Shown piece after piece: positions 24,668-34,743 of a DNA stretch of 64,000 bases (positions are counted from its first letter, which is position 1; every line of letters starts with the position of its first letter). The DNA lies in contig CAJTSL010000010.1 of NCBI GenBank assembly GCA_910578845.1, positions 25,314-89,313 on the forward strand, in the 5' to 3' direction. Below the pieces are notes generated by a model, which made no database searches, was not told the DNA's origin, and was given only the letters and a program-made list of their open reading frames with translations. The translations under genes and the position numbers were made by a program. The DNA comes from an uncultured Lachnospiraceae bacterium. GTDB lineage: Bacteria; Bacillota; Clostridia; Lachnospirales; Lachnospiraceae.

Positions 24668-26353
24668 TTGAGAGAAAATCAAACAATGAACGCAGAAGAA
24701 ATCAAAGAGACAGTAACGGAAGGACAGCCGGAGGCCAAAGAGGAGAAGGCAGTTTCCTACCGTGAATCAGGGATTGATGAGAGGATCATCCGTGCGGTAG
24801 AGGAAATGGGATTTGAGCATATGACGCCAATCCAGGAGCAGGCGATCCCGGTCTTTTTATCAGGGAGGGACGTGATTGGACAGGCACAGACGGGAACGGG
24901 CAAGACAGCGGCATTTGGGATCCCGATTTTGGAGAAGATAGATCCGGAAGATAAGAACGTACAGGCGGTCATCTTATGCCCGACAAGAGAGCTGGCGATG
25001 CAGGCGGCGGACGAGATGCGCAAGTTTTCTAAATATATGCATGGCATTAAAGTCATGCCGATCTATGGTGGACAAGACATTGTCAGACAGATTAAGAATT
25101 TAAAGACGGGTGTACAGATCGTTGTCGGCACCCCTGGGCGTGTCATGGATCATATGCGCCGCCGTACCTTGAAAATGGAGAACGTGCATACGATTGTCTT
25201 AGATGAAGCGGATGAAATGCTGAACATGGGATTCCGGGAGGATATCGAGACAATTTTGAAAGAAGTGCCGCAGGAGAGACAGACCGGGCTTTTCTCAGCT
25301 ACAATGCCCAAGCCCATTTTAGAGATTACGAAGATGTACCAGAAAGATGCGGTATTCCTCAAGATGACGCCGAAGGAAGTAACGATACCTTTGATTAAAC
25401 AGGCATACTATCAGGTACAGCACAAAGATAAAGAAGAAGTGATGTGCCGTCTGATGGATTATTACGATCCGGCGCGCGCCCTTATATTCTGTAATACTAA
25501 GAGGATGGTAGACGAGCTGACAGAGCACCTGAAACAGAGAGGGTACGGGGTAGAAGGCCTGCATGGCGATTTGACGCAGCACCAGCGTGACACGGTCATG
25601 AATCTGTTCAAGAGCGGTCATGCAGCGGTTTTGATTGCTACGGACGTAGCGGCAAGAGGAATTGATATTGATAATGTAGAAGCAGTCTTTAACTATGATG
25701 TGCCGGAAGATATCGAATATTATGTACACCGGATTGGCAGGACAGGCCGTGCGGGCAAGACAGGGCGTTCTTTTACGCTGGTAACGGGACGGGAGATTCA
25801 TAAGTTACGGAATATTGAAAGAATATGCCATACGAAGATCAAAGAAAGAAAAGTCCCTTCTGCGGCAGACATTATGGCGAGAAAATCTGAGAAGATCTTA
25901 AAAGAAGCAGAGGCTGTCATCATGGAAGGGAACATGGATAATGCGCTGCGTTTCATAGAAGAGAGATGTCTGCTTGGAGAATATGGCGCGTTGCAATATG
26001 CGGCAGCGTTCATGAAGATGAAGCTTGGCGATGACATTGAAGATTTTAAGACAGAGCTTTCTCCTCTTGATTGGGTAACGAAAGGCAGGAAGAGACGCCG
26101 GGGCGGACGTGGCGAAAGCGCTAAGGAACGCCGTAGCGAAGGCGGCAGGGAACGTGCAGGCAAGGAGAAGGCTGCCCAGGATAGACCCGAATGGGGCAGG
26201 CTTGGGAAGGGCAAAGCGGAGAAAGGAAAGCACGACGACTTTGCCATGTATAAATCTGATAAGAGCAGGTCTGGTAAATCCCGTGACAGACGGGAAGCGG
26301 ATAAGAACAACAGATACGCGGCGCTTCGGATCAGGACCAAAAAGAAGAAATAA
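24668..26353 (+). CDS. DEAD-box RNA helicase (CshA/DeaD-like)
   Basis: A 561-aa helicase with the full motif set: Q motif (FEHMTPIQEQAIP), I (AQTGTGKT), Ia (PTRELAMQ), GTPGRVMDH, II (DEADEMLNMGF), III (SATMP), IV to VI (GDLTQHQRD, TDVAARGID, YVHRIGRTGRAG). A C-terminal tail after about 460 is strongly basic and Arg/Gly/Lys-rich, fit for RNA binding. It should remodel structured RNA in ribosome assembly or mRNA decay. AGGAGAG lies seven bases before a TTG at 24668; the ATG at 24686 is too far from that site, so TTG is chosen. Confidence 0.93.
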   Translation: MRENQTMNAEEIKETVTEGQPEAKEEKAVSYRESGIDERIIRAVEEMGFEHMTPIQEQAIPVFLSGRDVIGQAQTGTGKTAAFGIPILEKIDPEDKNVQAVILCPTRELAMQAADEMRKFSKYMHGIKVMPIYGGQDIVRQIKNLKTGVQIVVGTPGRVMDHMRRRTLKMENVHTIVLDEADEMLNMGFREDIETILKEVPQERQTGLFSATMPKPILEITKMYQKDAVFLKMTPKEVTIPLIKQAYYQVQHKDKEEVMCRLMDYYDPARALIFCNTKRMVDELTEHLKQRGYGVEGLHGDLTQHQRDTVMNLFKSGHAAVLIATDVAARGIDIDNVEAVFNYDVPEDIEYYVHRIGRTGRAGKTGRSFTLVTGREIHKLRNIERICHTKIKERKVPSAADIMARKSEKILKEAEAVIMEGNMDNALRFIEERCLLGEYGALQYAAAFMKMKLGDDIEDFKTELSPLDWVTKGRKRRRGGRGESAKERRSEGGRERAGKEKAAQDRPEWGRLGKGKAEKGKHDDFAMYKSDKSRSGKSRDRREADKNNRYAALRIRTKKKK

Positions 26354-26358
26354 CGAAT

Positions 26359-26955
26359 TCATAGAACCAATTCTGCGCCATGTTCTTTTAGCCATTTCCT
26401 CGCATTCCGGTAATCCGGATAAACAGATTCTACCGCCTGCCAGAAGGCGGGGGAATGGTTCATATGTGTCAGATGGCATAGCTCGTGTACGACGACATAA
26501 TCTAAAATGGCAGGAGGCGCAAGCATTAAGCGCCAGTTAAAGGAGAGCGTTCCTTTGCCGCTGCAACTGCCCCATCTTGTCTTTTGGTCACGGATGCAGA
26601 TCCGGTGATAGATGCCGCCAGTGAGGCTATGGTAATAGGCAACGCGTGCAGGGATATAAGAGCGGGCAGCTTCTTTGTAACGCTTTTCCAGAGCGCTTTT
26701 TTGAACAGCAGATAAACCGGAAACCGGCCTGCTGTTTTTCTTTGCACAGATTTCCAGATAATGTTTGATGAGCCAGTGCTTTTTTTCTTCCGCCAACTGT
26801 GCTACTTGCCGTTCGCTCGTATGAAGCGGCACACGAAAGATAATAGAGGCGTCTTCTTTGATGGAGATCGCATAAGTTTTGCGCTTGCTCCTTATAATAG
26901 CATAAGGGAGCGTATAGGTAGCGCCTTGATAATTTATGGTGATGGATGGTGACAT
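26359..26955 (-). CDS. YgjP-like M48/WSS metallopeptidase
   Basis: A 198-aa protein of the YgjP (DUF45) metallopeptidase group. The zinc motif VVHELCHLTHMNHSPAFW (HExxH plus a further His) lies near 144-161, after the family block RDQKTRWGSCSGKGTLSFNWRL split across about 122-142. AAGGA stands before the ATG. Members are soluble; a role in processing of restriction or other DNA-linked proteins has been suggested for some but is not established. It converges on the helicase gene with five bases between them; no clear terminator was seen in that gap. Confidence 0.87.
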   Translation of the reverse strand: MSPSITINYQGATYTLPYAIIRSKRKTYAISIKEDASIIFRVPLHTSERQVAQLAEEKKHWLIKHYLEICAKKNSRPVSGLSAVQKSALEKRYKEAARSYIPARVAYYHSLTGGIYHRICIRDQKTRWGSCSGKGTLSFNWRLMLAPPAILDYVVVHELCHLTHMNHSPAFWQAVESVYPDYRNARKWLKEHGAELVL

Positions 26956-27006
26956 GTGGCATTCCTTCTTCGTAAGTCTTATTTGGCTTATTTTACCACA
27001 ATCTAT

Positions 27007-27035
27007 TTGTAAATCAATAGAATCTGTGATAATAT
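27007..27035 (+). promoter_or_regulatory. Sigma-A promoter of gpmI
   Basis: TTGTAA (27007-27012), a 17-base spacer and TAATAT (27030-27035), with the gpmI ATG at 27073. Confidence 0.7.
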
Positions 27036-27072
27036 AAAGGTTAGGTTTAGGAAAGGTAAAGGAGAGAGAAAA

Positions 27073-28614
27073 ATGGGAAAGAAACCGGCAGTATTAATGA
27101 TTTTAGATGGTTATGGACTCAATGAAAAGACACAGGGCAATGCAGTCGCTGAGGCGAAGACGCCTGTTATGGACAAACTGATGGCAGAGTGCCCTTATGT
27201 GAAAGGGAATGCAAGTGGAATGGCAGTAGGCCTCCCGGACGGACAGATGGGAAATTCGGAAGTCGGGCATTTGAATATGGGCGCGGGGCGCATCGTATAT
27301 CAGGAACTGACCAGAATTACGAAAGAAATCCAGGACGGTACTTTTTTTGAGAATCCGGCGTTGCTTGATGCAGTCAATAATTGCAAGAAGAACGATTCTT
27401 CCCTGCATATGTATGGTCTTTTATCCGATGGTGGCGTACACAGCCACAATACACATTTATACGGTTTGTTAGAGCTTGCTAAGAGAAACGGCCTTTCCAA
27501 AGTATATGTCCATGCGTTCCTCGATGGACGTGACACGCCTCCTGCGAGCGGAAAAGGATTCGTAGAAGATTTAGAAGCGGAAATGAAAAAGATTGGCGTA
27601 GGCGAAGTCGCTACCGTGACAGGACGCTATTACGCAATGGATAGGGATAATAATTATGACAGGGTGCAAAAGGCTTATATGGCGCTGACCAAAGGAGAAG
27701 GCTTAAGCGCTGAGAGCGCGCCCGCAGGCATCCAGGCATCTTATGACAGGGATGAGACGGACGAGTTTGTAAAACCGACGGTAGTGATGAAAAACGGTGC
27801 GCCGATTGCTACGATACAAGACGGAGATTCTATCATCTTCTTTAACTTCAGGCCAGACCGTGCAAGAGAGATCACAAGGAGCTTCTGTGACGATGATTTC
27901 AAAGGGTTTGACAGAGAGAAACGATTGGATCTTACTTACGTATGTTTCTCCGATTATGACCCGACGATCCCGAATAAAGAAGTGGCATTTCATAAGATTG
28001 CAGTGACGAATACTTTTGGAGAGTGGCTTGCTGCCAATCATATGAAACAGGCAAGGATTGCTGAGACAGAGAAGTATGCGCATGTTACATTCTTCTTCAA
28101 TGGCGGCGTCGAAGAGCCAAATGAAGGCGAAGAGAGGATTCTTGTGAATTCGCCCAAAGATGTTGCTACCTATGACCTGAAGCCACAGATGAGCGCCTAT
28201 GAAGTATGTGACAAGCTGGTTGGCGCGATCAAATCCGGGGAATATGACGTCATCATTATCAATTTTGCCAATCCCGATATGGTAGGGCATACTGGCGTTG
28301 AGGCTGCGGCAATCAAGGCAGTGGAAGCAGTGGATGAATGTGTTGGGAAGGCAGTAGAGGCATTAAAAGAAGTGGACGGCGTGATGTTCATCTGTGCTGA
28401 CCATGGTAATGCAGAACAGCTTATTGATTATGAAACCGGGGCGCCTTTTACGGCACATACGACCAATCCGGTACCGTTTATCTTAGTCAATGCAGATCCT
28501 GCCTATAAGCTTCGTGAAGGCGGCTGTCTGGCGGATATCGTACCGACGCTGATAGAATTGATGGGCATGGAACAGCCTGGAGAAATGACAGGGAAGTCTT
28601 TGCTTTTAAAATAA
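27073..28614 (+). CDS. gpmI: 2,3-bisphosphoglycerate-independent phosphoglycerate mutase
   Basis: A 513-aa cofactor-independent phosphoglycerate mutase, interconverting 3- and 2-phosphoglycerate in glycolysis. Motifs are the metal-binding MILDGYGLN near the N-terminus, the phospho-serine site QMGNSEVGHLNMG, DGRDTPP, and the C-terminal metal sites NFANPDMVGHTG and CADHGNAE. Length is the usual 510-515. AAAGGAGAGAG lies before the ATG. It is monocistronic or cotranscribed with the EAL gene 61 bases further on. Enolase, the next pathway step, is encoded separately at 38811. Confidence 0.97.
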   Translation: MGKKPAVLMILDGYGLNEKTQGNAVAEAKTPVMDKLMAECPYVKGNASGMAVGLPDGQMGNSEVGHLNMGAGRIVYQELTRITKEIQDGTFFENPALLDAVNNCKKNDSSLHMYGLLSDGGVHSHNTHLYGLLELAKRNGLSKVYVHAFLDGRDTPPASGKGFVEDLEAEMKKIGVGEVATVTGRYYAMDRDNNYDRVQKAYMALTKGEGLSAESAPAGIQASYDRDETDEFVKPTVVMKNGAPIATIQDGDSIIFFNFRPDRAREITRSFCDDDFKGFDREKRLDLTYVCFSDYDPTIPNKEVAFHKIAVTNTFGEWLAANHMKQARIAETEKYAHVTFFFNGGVEEPNEGEERILVNSPKDVATYDLKPQMSAYEVCDKLVGAIKSGEYDVIIINFANPDMVGHTGVEAAAIKAVEAVDECVGKAVEALKEVDGVMFICADHGNAEQLIDYETGAPFTAHTTNPVPFILVNADPAYKLREGGCLADIVPTLIELMGMEQPGEMTGKSLLLK

Positions 28615-28675
28615 TTCCATATCTAACAAGTCTAATGTTATTGTTTTAGGACAGAGGATAAGGGGAAGCTATTAT

Positions 28676-30895
28676 ATGGGGAAGGGAAAACAACGGGTCT
28701 TTAAGGCCAGCTATATTATTGTTTTATTGATAGTAAGCGTTGGGGTGTTTATGTGGTATTCTAATGTCCTTAAGGATGAGCTGAGAGGATTGGTACGGGA
28801 TACATTGAAGGAGGTCTCCAACCAGAATGTTCTGGTCGTCCAGAAAGAAATTACAGGAGATTTGAATGCGCTGGCAGAGATTGCAGATAGGATCGCGCCT
28901 TTGCAGGACACGGAAGAGATCATGGAAGTTCTTGATGAAGTCTTAATCCGGTACTCTTTTAAAAGAATGGGGTATGTCGGGAGTGACGGTATGGCACATA
29001 CAACAGACAGACTCTCTTTTGATGTTTCCAACAACGCTTACTACCAAGCTTCCATACAGGGGGAAACCTATATTTCAGATATTGTGATTGATTGGACGGA
29101 CGGAGAGGAGACGATCATCTTCAGCACGCCGATTAAAAGCAATGGAGAGATCATCGGTATCGTCATAGCGACTTATCGGGTGGAGAGTTTGAAGGAAATA
29201 TTGTCGGTAACATCTTTTGACGGAGAAGGTTACACATATATCATACAGCGTGACGGCAGCAAAGTAGTCGATTCCATTAATCCTACGAGTTTTCAGAATA
29301 TGACAAACATATTCACTTCCATGGAGGAAGCGGATAAACGCAACACGAAGGTGATCAGGGAATTAAAGCATCTGTTGGAGAACAACCAGACAGGCTTTGT
29401 CATTTTCTACAATATAATCGGTAAATATATGTATATAACGCCGTTAGGGATCAATGATTGGTTCCTGATCGATGTCGTGCCAGTGGATTTCATGGAAAGC
29501 ACGTCAAATTATATCATCCAGAGGACTTATTTGGTATTCGTGGTCCTGGTTGTCGTATGCGTGGTTATCGCGGTGATGATTTTCTGGGAAGAGCGCAGGA
29601 AGAAAAAGGAGATGCAGAATCTCCTCTATGTGGATGAACTGACGAAGGGTAATACGCTGGCAAAATTTAAACTGGATCTGAAACAGAAAATATTCGATAA
29701 ACATAATAGCGCGGCGCTCATTGTATTGGATTTGGATGATTTTAAGCTGATTAATGAACTGTTTGGTTATGATGAGGGCAATAAGGTATTGTGTGATATA
29801 TGGACGACTTTGCAAGGGAACTGTGGCAAAGAAGAGGTCGCAGGCCGCGGTATTGCCGACCATTTTGTCATGTGCCTGCAATATGGGAAGAAGAAAGAGA
29901 TTGAAGAGCGGATATTAAAAATTACGGAAGAGATACAGCATTGCTTTATGCCAAAGAGCATGGAATATATTCTGCATCCTGTCTTTGGTGTTTACTACAT
30001 GGAACAGTATGATGAAGATATCGAGGCAATGATTGATTGTGCGACGCTTGCCCATAATCATGTCAAGCAGGAGAGGAATGGCATCTATAAAGTATATACC
30101 GATGTCATGAAAGAACGGATCCTGGAGAAAAAGCAGCTTTCCGACCAGATAGAGCATGCTTATAAGAACCATGAGTTCATTGTCTATTATCAGCCTAAAT
30201 ATGGTTCAAAGTCGCAGCGGCTTGTAGGGGCGGAAGCATTAGTGCGTTGGCGTAGGCCAAACGGGCAGATGGTTTCCCCGGGGCTTTTCATCCCGCTTGC
30301 GGAAGAGAGCGGATTTGTCCGTAAGCTGGACGAATATGTTTTCAAGGAAGTCTGCTTGGCGCAGCGGCGTTGGATGGATAAGGGACTGCCGATCGTACCC
30401 ATCTCCGTTAATATTTCCAGAAGGCACCTGGAAAACCCGGAATTTATTGATGAATATAAGAAAATATTGGATGATTCGGGCGTGCCGATTGAATACATAC
30501 AGTTAGAGATCACGGAGAGCGCTATGCTAGACGAGCATGAGGAACTGATCGCCATTATGGAAAGGCTGCATCAGCTTGGCTTTATCATATTGATGGATGA
30601 TTTTGGAACCGGATATTCTTCTTTGATGATGTTAAAGTCTGTGCCGGTTGATATCATGAAGTTAGATAAGAGCTTCGTGGATGATTATGATGATGAAAGA
30701 GGAGAGCAGATTATCCGCCGTGTCATGCAGATGGCGAAAGATTTGAAGATTGAAGTGACGGCAGAGGGTGTAGAGACCGAAGATCAGTATGAGTTCTTAA
30801 AGAGCATCAATTGCGATACGATCCAAGGTTACTATTTTGCAAGGCCGATGCCGGAGGATGAGTTTGAAAAATGCATGAATGAAGAAAGCGCCTGA
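28676..30895 (+). CDS. Cache - degenerate GGDEF - EAL protein (c-di-GMP phosphodiesterase)
   Basis: A 739-aa membrane receptor. Two membrane segments (about 10-26 and 283-302) enclose an extracytoplasmic dCache-type sensor domain. A GGDEF domain follows, but its signature is GIADHF, so it cannot make c-di-GMP and may bind GTP. The C-terminal EAL domain keeps catalytic residues: GAEALVRW, VNISRRHL, ITESAM, DDFGTGYSSL, KLDKSF and EGVETEDQ, indicating active c-di-GMP hydrolysis. A small extracellular ligand probably sets activity. A clear terminator follows at 30917. The diguanylate cyclase at 40167 is a possible opposing enzyme. Confidence 0.92.
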   Translation: MGKGKQRVFKASYIIVLLIVSVGVFMWYSNVLKDELRGLVRDTLKEVSNQNVLVVQKEITGDLNALAEIADRIAPLQDTEEIMEVLDEVLIRYSFKRMGYVGSDGMAHTTDRLSFDVSNNAYYQASIQGETYISDIVIDWTDGEETIIFSTPIKSNGEIIGIVIATYRVESLKEILSVTSFDGEGYTYIIQRDGSKVVDSINPTSFQNMTNIFTSMEEADKRNTKVIRELKHLLENNQTGFVIFYNIIGKYMYITPLGINDWFLIDVVPVDFMESTSNYIIQRTYLVFVVLVVVCVVIAVMIFWEERRKKKEMQNLLYVDELTKGNTLAKFKLDLKQKIFDKHNSAALIVLDLDDFKLINELFGYDEGNKVLCDIWTTLQGNCGKEEVAGRGIADHFVMCLQYGKKKEIEERILKITEEIQHCFMPKSMEYILHPVFGVYYMEQYDEDIEAMIDCATLAHNHVKQERNGIYKVYTDVMKERILEKKQLSDQIEHAYKNHEFIVYYQPKYGSKSQRLVGAEALVRWRRPNGQMVSPGLFIPLAEESGFVRKLDEYVFKEVCLAQRRWMDKGLPIVPISVNISRRHLENPEFIDEYKKILDDSGVPIEYIQLEITESAMLDEHEELIAIMERLHQLGFIILMDDFGTGYSSLMMLKSVPVDIMKLDKSFVDDYDDERGEQIIRRVMQMAKDLKIEVTAEGVETEDQYEFLKSINCDTIQGYYFARPMPEDEFEKCMNEESA

Positions 30896-30916
30896 CAAGT
30901 AGGCGGAGGAAGACAT

Positions 30917-30962
30917 AAAACGGTGACAGGGAATGATCAGATTTCTTTGTCACCGTTTTTTT
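30917..30962 (+). terminator. Intrinsic terminator after the EAL gene
   Basis: AAAACGGTGACA and TGTCACCGTTTT form a perfect twelve-base stem ending in a run of T. Confidence 0.88.
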
Positions 30963-30973
30963 ATGCAATGTGC

Positions 30974-31002
30974 TTGACACGTGGCAAATATTGGAGTATG
31001 CT
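30974..31002 (+). promoter_or_regulatory. Promoter of the GntR-ABC operon
   Basis: TTGACA (30974-30979), a 17-base spacer and TATGCT (30997-31002), directly after the terminator. AAAGGAGG at about 31062-31069 serves the first gene. Confidence 0.75.
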
Positions 31003-31075
31003 TACTGTATTAACATGGATAGTACACATGTGACGCAATCGCCTAAGCACTTCACTACCATGAAAGGAGGAACCC

Positions 31076-31429
31076 ATGATTATCATAGATTATAAAGATA
31101 CCAGGCCGATTTACGAGCAAGTCTCTGAGAAGTTCAAGCTTCTGATCTTAAAAGGCGTCTTGGCAGCGGACGAACAGATGCCTTCTGTCAGGAATCTGGC
31201 GATGGAATTATCCATCAATCCGAATACGATCCAAAAAGCCTATGCGGATTTAGAACGAGAAGGCTTTATCTATACGGTGAAGGGAAGAGGGAATTTTGTG
31301 TCAGGCGCGGAGAATCTTTTGCTTGAACGGCGAAAGAGCTGTATGGAGAAGATCCTTGCACTGGTGAAGGAAGCACAGGAGTATGGCATCACCAGGGAAG
31401 AAATCATAGATCGGATACAAAAGGCTTAA
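31076..31429 (+). CDS. GntR family regulator, YtrA type
   Basis: A 117-aa short GntR protein: an N-terminal winged helix (DYKDTRPIYEQVSEKFK, then SVRNLAMELSINPNTIQKAYADLEREGFI) and only a brief C-terminal helical tail, the YtrA layout. YtrA-type repressors usually sit first in operons for ABC exporters that respond to cell-wall antibiotics, and here an ATPase gene begins 30 bases downstream. It probably represses this operon. AAAGGAGG precedes the ATG. Confidence 0.92.
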   Translation: MIIIDYKDTRPIYEQVSEKFKLLILKGVLAADEQMPSVRNLAMELSINPNTIQKAYADLEREGFIYTVKGRGNFVSGAENLLLERRKSCMEKILALVKEAQEYGITREEIIDRIQKA

Positions 31430-31459
31430 CGGCCAAATTTTATGGGAGAGGAGAAATAT

Positions 31460-32365
31460 ATGATTGAGATATATGACGTATCAAAGAGCTTTGGCTCGAT
31501 CAAGGCAGTGGATGCTGTCAGCGTTACGATTAAAGAAAATACGGTGTTCGGGCTGATTGGCACTAATGGAGCCGGCAAGAGCACGGTTCTGCGCATGGTG
31601 GCAGGCGTTATGAAACCGGACGAAGGGATGATTGCAGTTGATAATATGCCTGTCTATGATAATGTGGAGGCCAAGAAAAGGATGTTCTTCATTGCAGACG
31701 AGCCGTATTTTTTCTCAGGCGCGAACGCCATTATCATGGAACGCTATTATAGCAGCATATACGAGAACTTTAACAAAGAGGAGTTTTATCTGTACCTTAC
31801 AAAATTTAATCTCGATAAGGATCGGAAAATCAGTACTTTTTCAAAAGGGATGAAAAAACAGCTTGCCCTTCTGCTAGGGATTTGTTCCCATACGAAATAC
31901 CTATTCTGTGACGAGACATTCGACGGTTTAGATCCCGTCATGCGGCAGGGCATAAAGAGCATTTTCGCAAAGGAAATGGAAGAGAGGGGATTGACGCCTG
32001 TCATTGCCTCTCACAATCTGCGTGAACTAGAAGATATATGCGACCATGTCGGCTTGCTGCATAGAGGAGGCGTTTTGCTCTCCAAAGATTTAGAAGACAT
32101 GAAATGCAATATCCAGAAAGTGCAGTGTGTCTTTACATCGGCTGAAGAGGAAAGAAAAGCGCTTGGCAACTTAGAGATTTTGAAGAAAGAGCAGAGAGGG
32201 TCGCTAAGCACGATTACGCTGCGTAGCACAAAAGAGGAAGTGATGGCACACTTTGCAACGGTTTCTACCGTTTTCTTCGAGGTGCTTCCTTTATCCCTAG
32301 AAGAGATATTTATCAGTGAAACGGAGGTAGTAGGTTATGACATCAAAAAACTCATTCTTAGTTAA
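31460..32365 (+). CDS. ABC transporter ATP-binding protein
   Basis: A 301-aa ABC ATPase. Walker A is GTNGAGKST, the signature is FSKGMKKQLAL (LSGGQ replaced by FSKGM, as in many YtrB/BcrA-type exporters), and Walker B runs LFCDETFDGLD, followed by the switch His in IASHNL. ATG at 31442 would add six residues, but GAGAGGAG six bases before 31460 decides the start. It overlaps the permease gene by 29 bases. With the YtrA-like regulator it forms an export or cell-envelope defence unit. Confidence 0.92.
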   Translation: MIEIYDVSKSFGSIKAVDAVSVTIKENTVFGLIGTNGAGKSTVLRMVAGVMKPDEGMIAVDNMPVYDNVEAKKRMFFIADEPYFFSGANAIIMERYYSSIYENFNKEEFYLYLTKFNLDKDRKISTFSKGMKKQLALLLGICSHTKYLFCDETFDGLDPVMRQGIKSIFAKEMEERGLTPVIASHNLRELEDICDHVGLLHRGGVLLSKDLEDMKCNIQKVQCVFTSAEEERKALGNLEILKKEQRGSLSTITLRSTKEEVMAHFATVSTVFFEVLPLSLEEIFISETEVVGYDIKKLILS

Positions 32366-34481
32366 TAGCAAGGAAAACCATAAACGCCGGACATGGGTAT
32401 GGATTGTCAGTATCCTCGCGCAGTTATTGATTTACCCAAGTGTGCTTACGTTATATCTTGGCAGGATTAAAATATGGAATAAGGAAGGCGCTTACCCAAC
32501 GGAAGCGCTATTCAAGAAAGTAATGTATGATGCTACTGTGGAGGCAATCGGCTTCCAGTCCAAGTACGTTATTCATATCCTAATTCTGGGGGTCATTATT
32601 GCCGTACAAGGATTCTCGTATTTGTATGACAAGAAAAAGGTAGATATGTACAAGAGCGTACCGGTTTCAGAGAAGAGACGTTTTACCATTATATATATAA
32701 ACGGTATTCTCATTTATCTGATACCGGCATTTATCGCTACGCTATTATCGCTTCTCATTGCCGGCGTACAGGGGGCAGTGAATGGAACGGTATTAGCGGA
32801 ATGTGCATTGGCATTCCTTGTGAATCTATTGTATTTCCTGATCGTATATCATACTTCCATGCTGGCAGTGATGTTGACAGGGAACCTTGTCGTGACAGGA
32901 TTTGCTGTGCTGACCTTTCTGTTCTCCGGCTACGTGGCAGTCATGCTGTATAACTCATTGAAATGGCTTTTCTTTGATACGGTAGGGGGCCTGTTTACTG
33001 AGGAAACACCACATAAGTTATCGATTGCGATGGAATATCTTGCGAAAGTGAATCGGCTGGCACGTATCAAGTCGGTAAGTAGTAAGGAAATGATGGAAGC
33101 TATTTTACCGCTATATGCGAAATGGTTTGTGGTTGCGGCGCTTCTTCTGGCATTGTCATACTGGTGTTACCGGAAACGTCCCGCAGAGGCAACCGGGCAG
33201 GCGATTGCATTCCCGGTGATTAAGCCTTTTGTCAAGGTTTTTATCTCGGCAATTGTTGGCCTTTCTGCATTTTATGTGGCGGAGGATGTTTCTTATCATA
33301 ATACGGCTTTTGCGATATTTACGATGGTAGTCGGATGCGTGTTATGCTGTGGTGTCATGGAAGCCATTTATGATTTTGATATCCGCAGCGTTATCAGGCA
33401 TCTGGCTTCTACCGGGACTTGCGTTGTCATTGTGATCGTCATATTCTGTATCTTCCAGTTTGACGTTTTAGGATATGATACGTATATTCCCGCTATAGAT
33501 GATATAGAGAGCATAGCGGTCGATATAGGCCCTTATCAGCAATATTGGGAATGGGACAGCGCAGATGAGTCCATAACGTATGTATCTGATACTTCTTATT
33601 TGAAAGAGAATATGTTCTTAACGGATATAGAAGCAGTATGCGAACTTGTCAGGAAAGGGCAGGGGCTTGGGGGCGTATATGAGAATGATGAGAGATTTAT
33701 CAGTGTCCTTTATCGTCTGAAATCCGGCAGGGAAGTGAGCAAGCGTTTCATTGTGGACTGGAATGATGAGTCAAACGAAGAACTGTTAAACCGGATTGTG
33801 GGGACGAAAGAGTACCGGGACGGATTTTACCGCTTTATGAAAGATGACATTCCCTATGATACGCTTAGAAAACAGATTCGTATCACTTATACGAACGGCC
33901 CGATAGAATGTGAGCTGCCCTCAGCAAGCGCAAAAAGGTTACGGGACGCATGGGCAAAAGATATGGAGCAATTTGATTTTACGATGGCGAAGCATAATAG
34001 AGTGTGCGGTGTCATAAATTGGAAAATAGGAAATAGTTACTCGGAAACGGAAATGCCCATATATGAGAGTTTTACGAACACGATTGCTCTATTAAAGGAA
34101 TATGAGGCTTATTATCCGATGCAGCTTCGGGCCGAGGACATTGATGGGATAGAGATTACGAACTATCATGTTGATGAACAGGAAGAAGCAGAGATCATGT
34201 CTGGTTTTCCAGAGGCGGAAGCGGTGGATGTCGTGGACACACAAATTAAGCCTGTGACACAGTATTTCGAAGAACCGCAGGAAATTGAGGAGATCATAGC
34301 GGCAGTTTTTCCGCAGGAGATTGGGTATTATTGGAATAGCAGGGATATGTTAGACCGTAACTTCGATATTCTCATTACTTTTAAAACCGATACGGAATAT
34401 CCATATGGAAGAGGATTTTATTCTTATAAGTTCTTCAAAGGGCAGGCGCCAGGATTTGTAGTGGAGCGGACGGCGCAGTAG
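32337..34481 (+). CDS. Large ABC permease with extracytoplasmic C-terminal domain (DUF6449-like)
   Basis: A 714-aa membrane protein. About ten hydrophobic segments occupy residues 20-390, including ILILGVIIAVQGFSYLYD and a repeated pattern typical of ABC-2 permeases. The remaining about 320 residues are soluble and would lie outside the cell, with many acidic and aromatic residues and no motif I recognise. The N-terminal half resembles permeases annotated DUF6449 next to YtrA/ATPase genes. The gene starts inside the ATPase gene behind GGAGGTAG. The substrate is unknown; antimicrobial peptide or lipid handling is a guess based on context. A weak hairpin with GC arms (near 34505-34550) may end the unit. 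Confidence 0.82.
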   Translation: MTSKNSFLVNSKENHKRRTWVWIVSILAQLLIYPSVLTLYLGRIKIWNKEGAYPTEALFKKVMYDATVEAIGFQSKYVIHILILGVIIAVQGFSYLYDKKKVDMYKSVPVSEKRRFTIIYINGILIYLIPAFIATLLSLLIAGVQGAVNGTVLAECALAFLVNLLYFLIVYHTSMLAVMLTGNLVVTGFAVLTFLFSGYVAVMLYNSLKWLFFDTVGGLFTEETPHKLSIAMEYLAKVNRLARIKSVSSKEMMEAILPLYAKWFVVAALLLALSYWCYRKRPAEATGQAIAFPVIKPFVKVFISAIVGLSAFYVAEDVSYHNTAFAIFTMVVGCVLCCGVMEAIYDFDIRSVIRHLASTGTCVVIVIVIFCIFQFDVLGYDTYIPAIDDIESIAVDIGPYQQYWEWDSADESITYVSDTSYLKENMFLTDIEAVCELVRKGQGLGGVYENDERFISVLYRLKSGREVSKRFIVDWNDESNEELLNRIVGTKEYRDGFYRFMKDDIPYDTLRKQIRITYTNGPIECELPSASAKRLRDAWAKDMEQFDFTMAKHNRVCGVINWKIGNSYSETEMPIYESFTNTIALLKEYEAYYPMQLRAEDIDGIEITNYHVDEQEEAEIMSGFPEAEAVDVVDTQIKPVTQYFEEPQEIEEIIAAVFPQEIGYYWNSRDMLDRNFDILITFKTDTEYPYGRGFYSYKFFKGQAPGFVVERTAQ

Positions 34482-34743
34482 AAGAAGCTTTTGAAAGACA
34501 AGAAGGAAGGCAGAAGGGATGTGAATGGCATTCTCTCTGCTTTTCCTTTGTAGTGAATTTTTTGTTATGTTGTTATGATCTGGTAATAAATCCATAATAG
34601 GAACAATAGGATTTAAGAAAAAATTAAGAGGAAAACAGTATCGTTTTTGGACGATATGGTTTATAATATCAGTGTATGTCAAGCTATATGATAAGACATA
34701 CGAAACGGAAAGCTCTAAATGGAGAGAAAGGCATGGTCATAGG

